Assembly (NCBI GenBank): GCA_020425485.1
Contig: JAGQRL010000105.1
Location: 1-22,300 of the forward strand
DNA: 22,300 bases
Source of the DNA: Rhodospirillaceae bacterium
GTDB lineage: Bacteria; Pseudomonadota; Alphaproteobacteria; DSM-16000; Inquilinaceae
Direction: 5' to 3'
The notes below the pieces were generated by a model. The model was given only the letters and a program-made list of their open reading frames with translations. It ran no database searches and was not told where the DNA came from. Of the stretch, positions 22,118 to 22,300 are shown piece by piece. The translations under genes and the position numbers were made by a program. The number at the start of each line of letters is the position of its first letter. The stretch's first letter is position 1.

Positions 22118-22267
22118 CGGTCGCTGCCCCAAACCAGCCCGCACAACCCAAGATGTAGTGGGGTCGTTCGCTATCGCAACATATATAGCGGAACGGGGGT
22201 TTGGTGGATGAAATAACGATGAAACGGGCCGGGCCGGCCGGCAGGCACGCCCCTCGGCCAGCACCGC

Positions 22268-22300
22268 TCAGGCGGCCCGGATGAACTGGGCCAGTTCGCC
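22268..22300 (-). CDS. C-terminal end of a gene extending past the window
   Basis: The last 33 bases read on the minus strand as GELAQFIRAA followed by TGA. GC content and codon use return to those of the host chromosome. This looks like the helical C-terminus of a protein, but ten residues are too few to identify it or to prove the frame. Confidence 0.3.
   Translation of the reverse strand, partial: GELAQFIRAA

Noticed and set aside
21998..22216. 72-codon plus-strand frame near the right end
   Set aside because: It lacks a ribosome site, overlaps the more protein-like minus-strand ORF, and has no recognisable features.

Overview
The window is GC-rich chromosomal DNA, most likely from an alphaproteobacterium of the Rhodospirillales type. 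The reasons are a DUF4170 protein, a small alphaproteobacterial PF13769-like 'virulence factor' protein, alphaproteobacterial-style promoters, and a lipid A gene set that includes a specialised acyl carrier protein. This taxonomic call is inference from gene content. I saw no rRNA, tRNA, CRISPR array or transposase. Genes are tightly packed, with many 4-nt stop/start overlaps.

Region 1 (1-6052) is lipid A and LPS export: two overlapping LpxL/HtrB-type acyltransferases (the first cut by the window edge), a convergent lone lptF, then lpxD, a small acyl carrier protein and a FabF-like ketoacyl synthase. The last two probably supply an unusual acyl chain.

Region 2 (6066-12742, minus strand) is an LPS inner-core operon. 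In transcription order it holds a membrane-anchored endonuclease/exonuclease/phosphatase-fold protein, waaF, waaC, waaG and waaP, then after two small hairpins a Gfo/Idh/MocA oxidoreductase and a GT2 glycosyltransferase. Together these would add two heptoses and a hexose and phosphorylate heptose I. Several genes start at GTG or TTG inside the preceding stop codon.

Region 3 (12853-16524) is a compact phosphonate catabolic operon behind a good sigma70-like promoter. It encodes a formylglycine-dependent phosphonate monoester hydrolase, then PhnW and PhnX, each coupled by ATGA. Read as a pathway, it would release 2-aminoethylphosphonate from esters and convert it to acetaldehyde and phosphate. 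It is the most coherent metabolic module here, and the hydrolase-first arrangement is its notable feature.

Region 4 (16550-18965) has a DUF4170 gene and leuA. Upstream of leuA is a leader peptide with 9 Leu and 3 Ile in 25 residues, followed by a pause-type hairpin, which implies attenuation control.

Region 5 (18984-20979, minus strand) has a hicAB toxin-antitoxin locus whose hicA is broken by a single-base deletion in a G tract. A perfect 18-bp palindrome lies in the spacer of its promoter. Beyond it are a BASS-family transporter and the small PF13769-like protein.

Region 6 (about 21000-22200) is markedly AT-rich. It carries a 235-residue protein I do not recognise and a small ORF on the opposite strand, probably recently acquired. 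The last bases hold the C-terminal end of another minus-strand gene.
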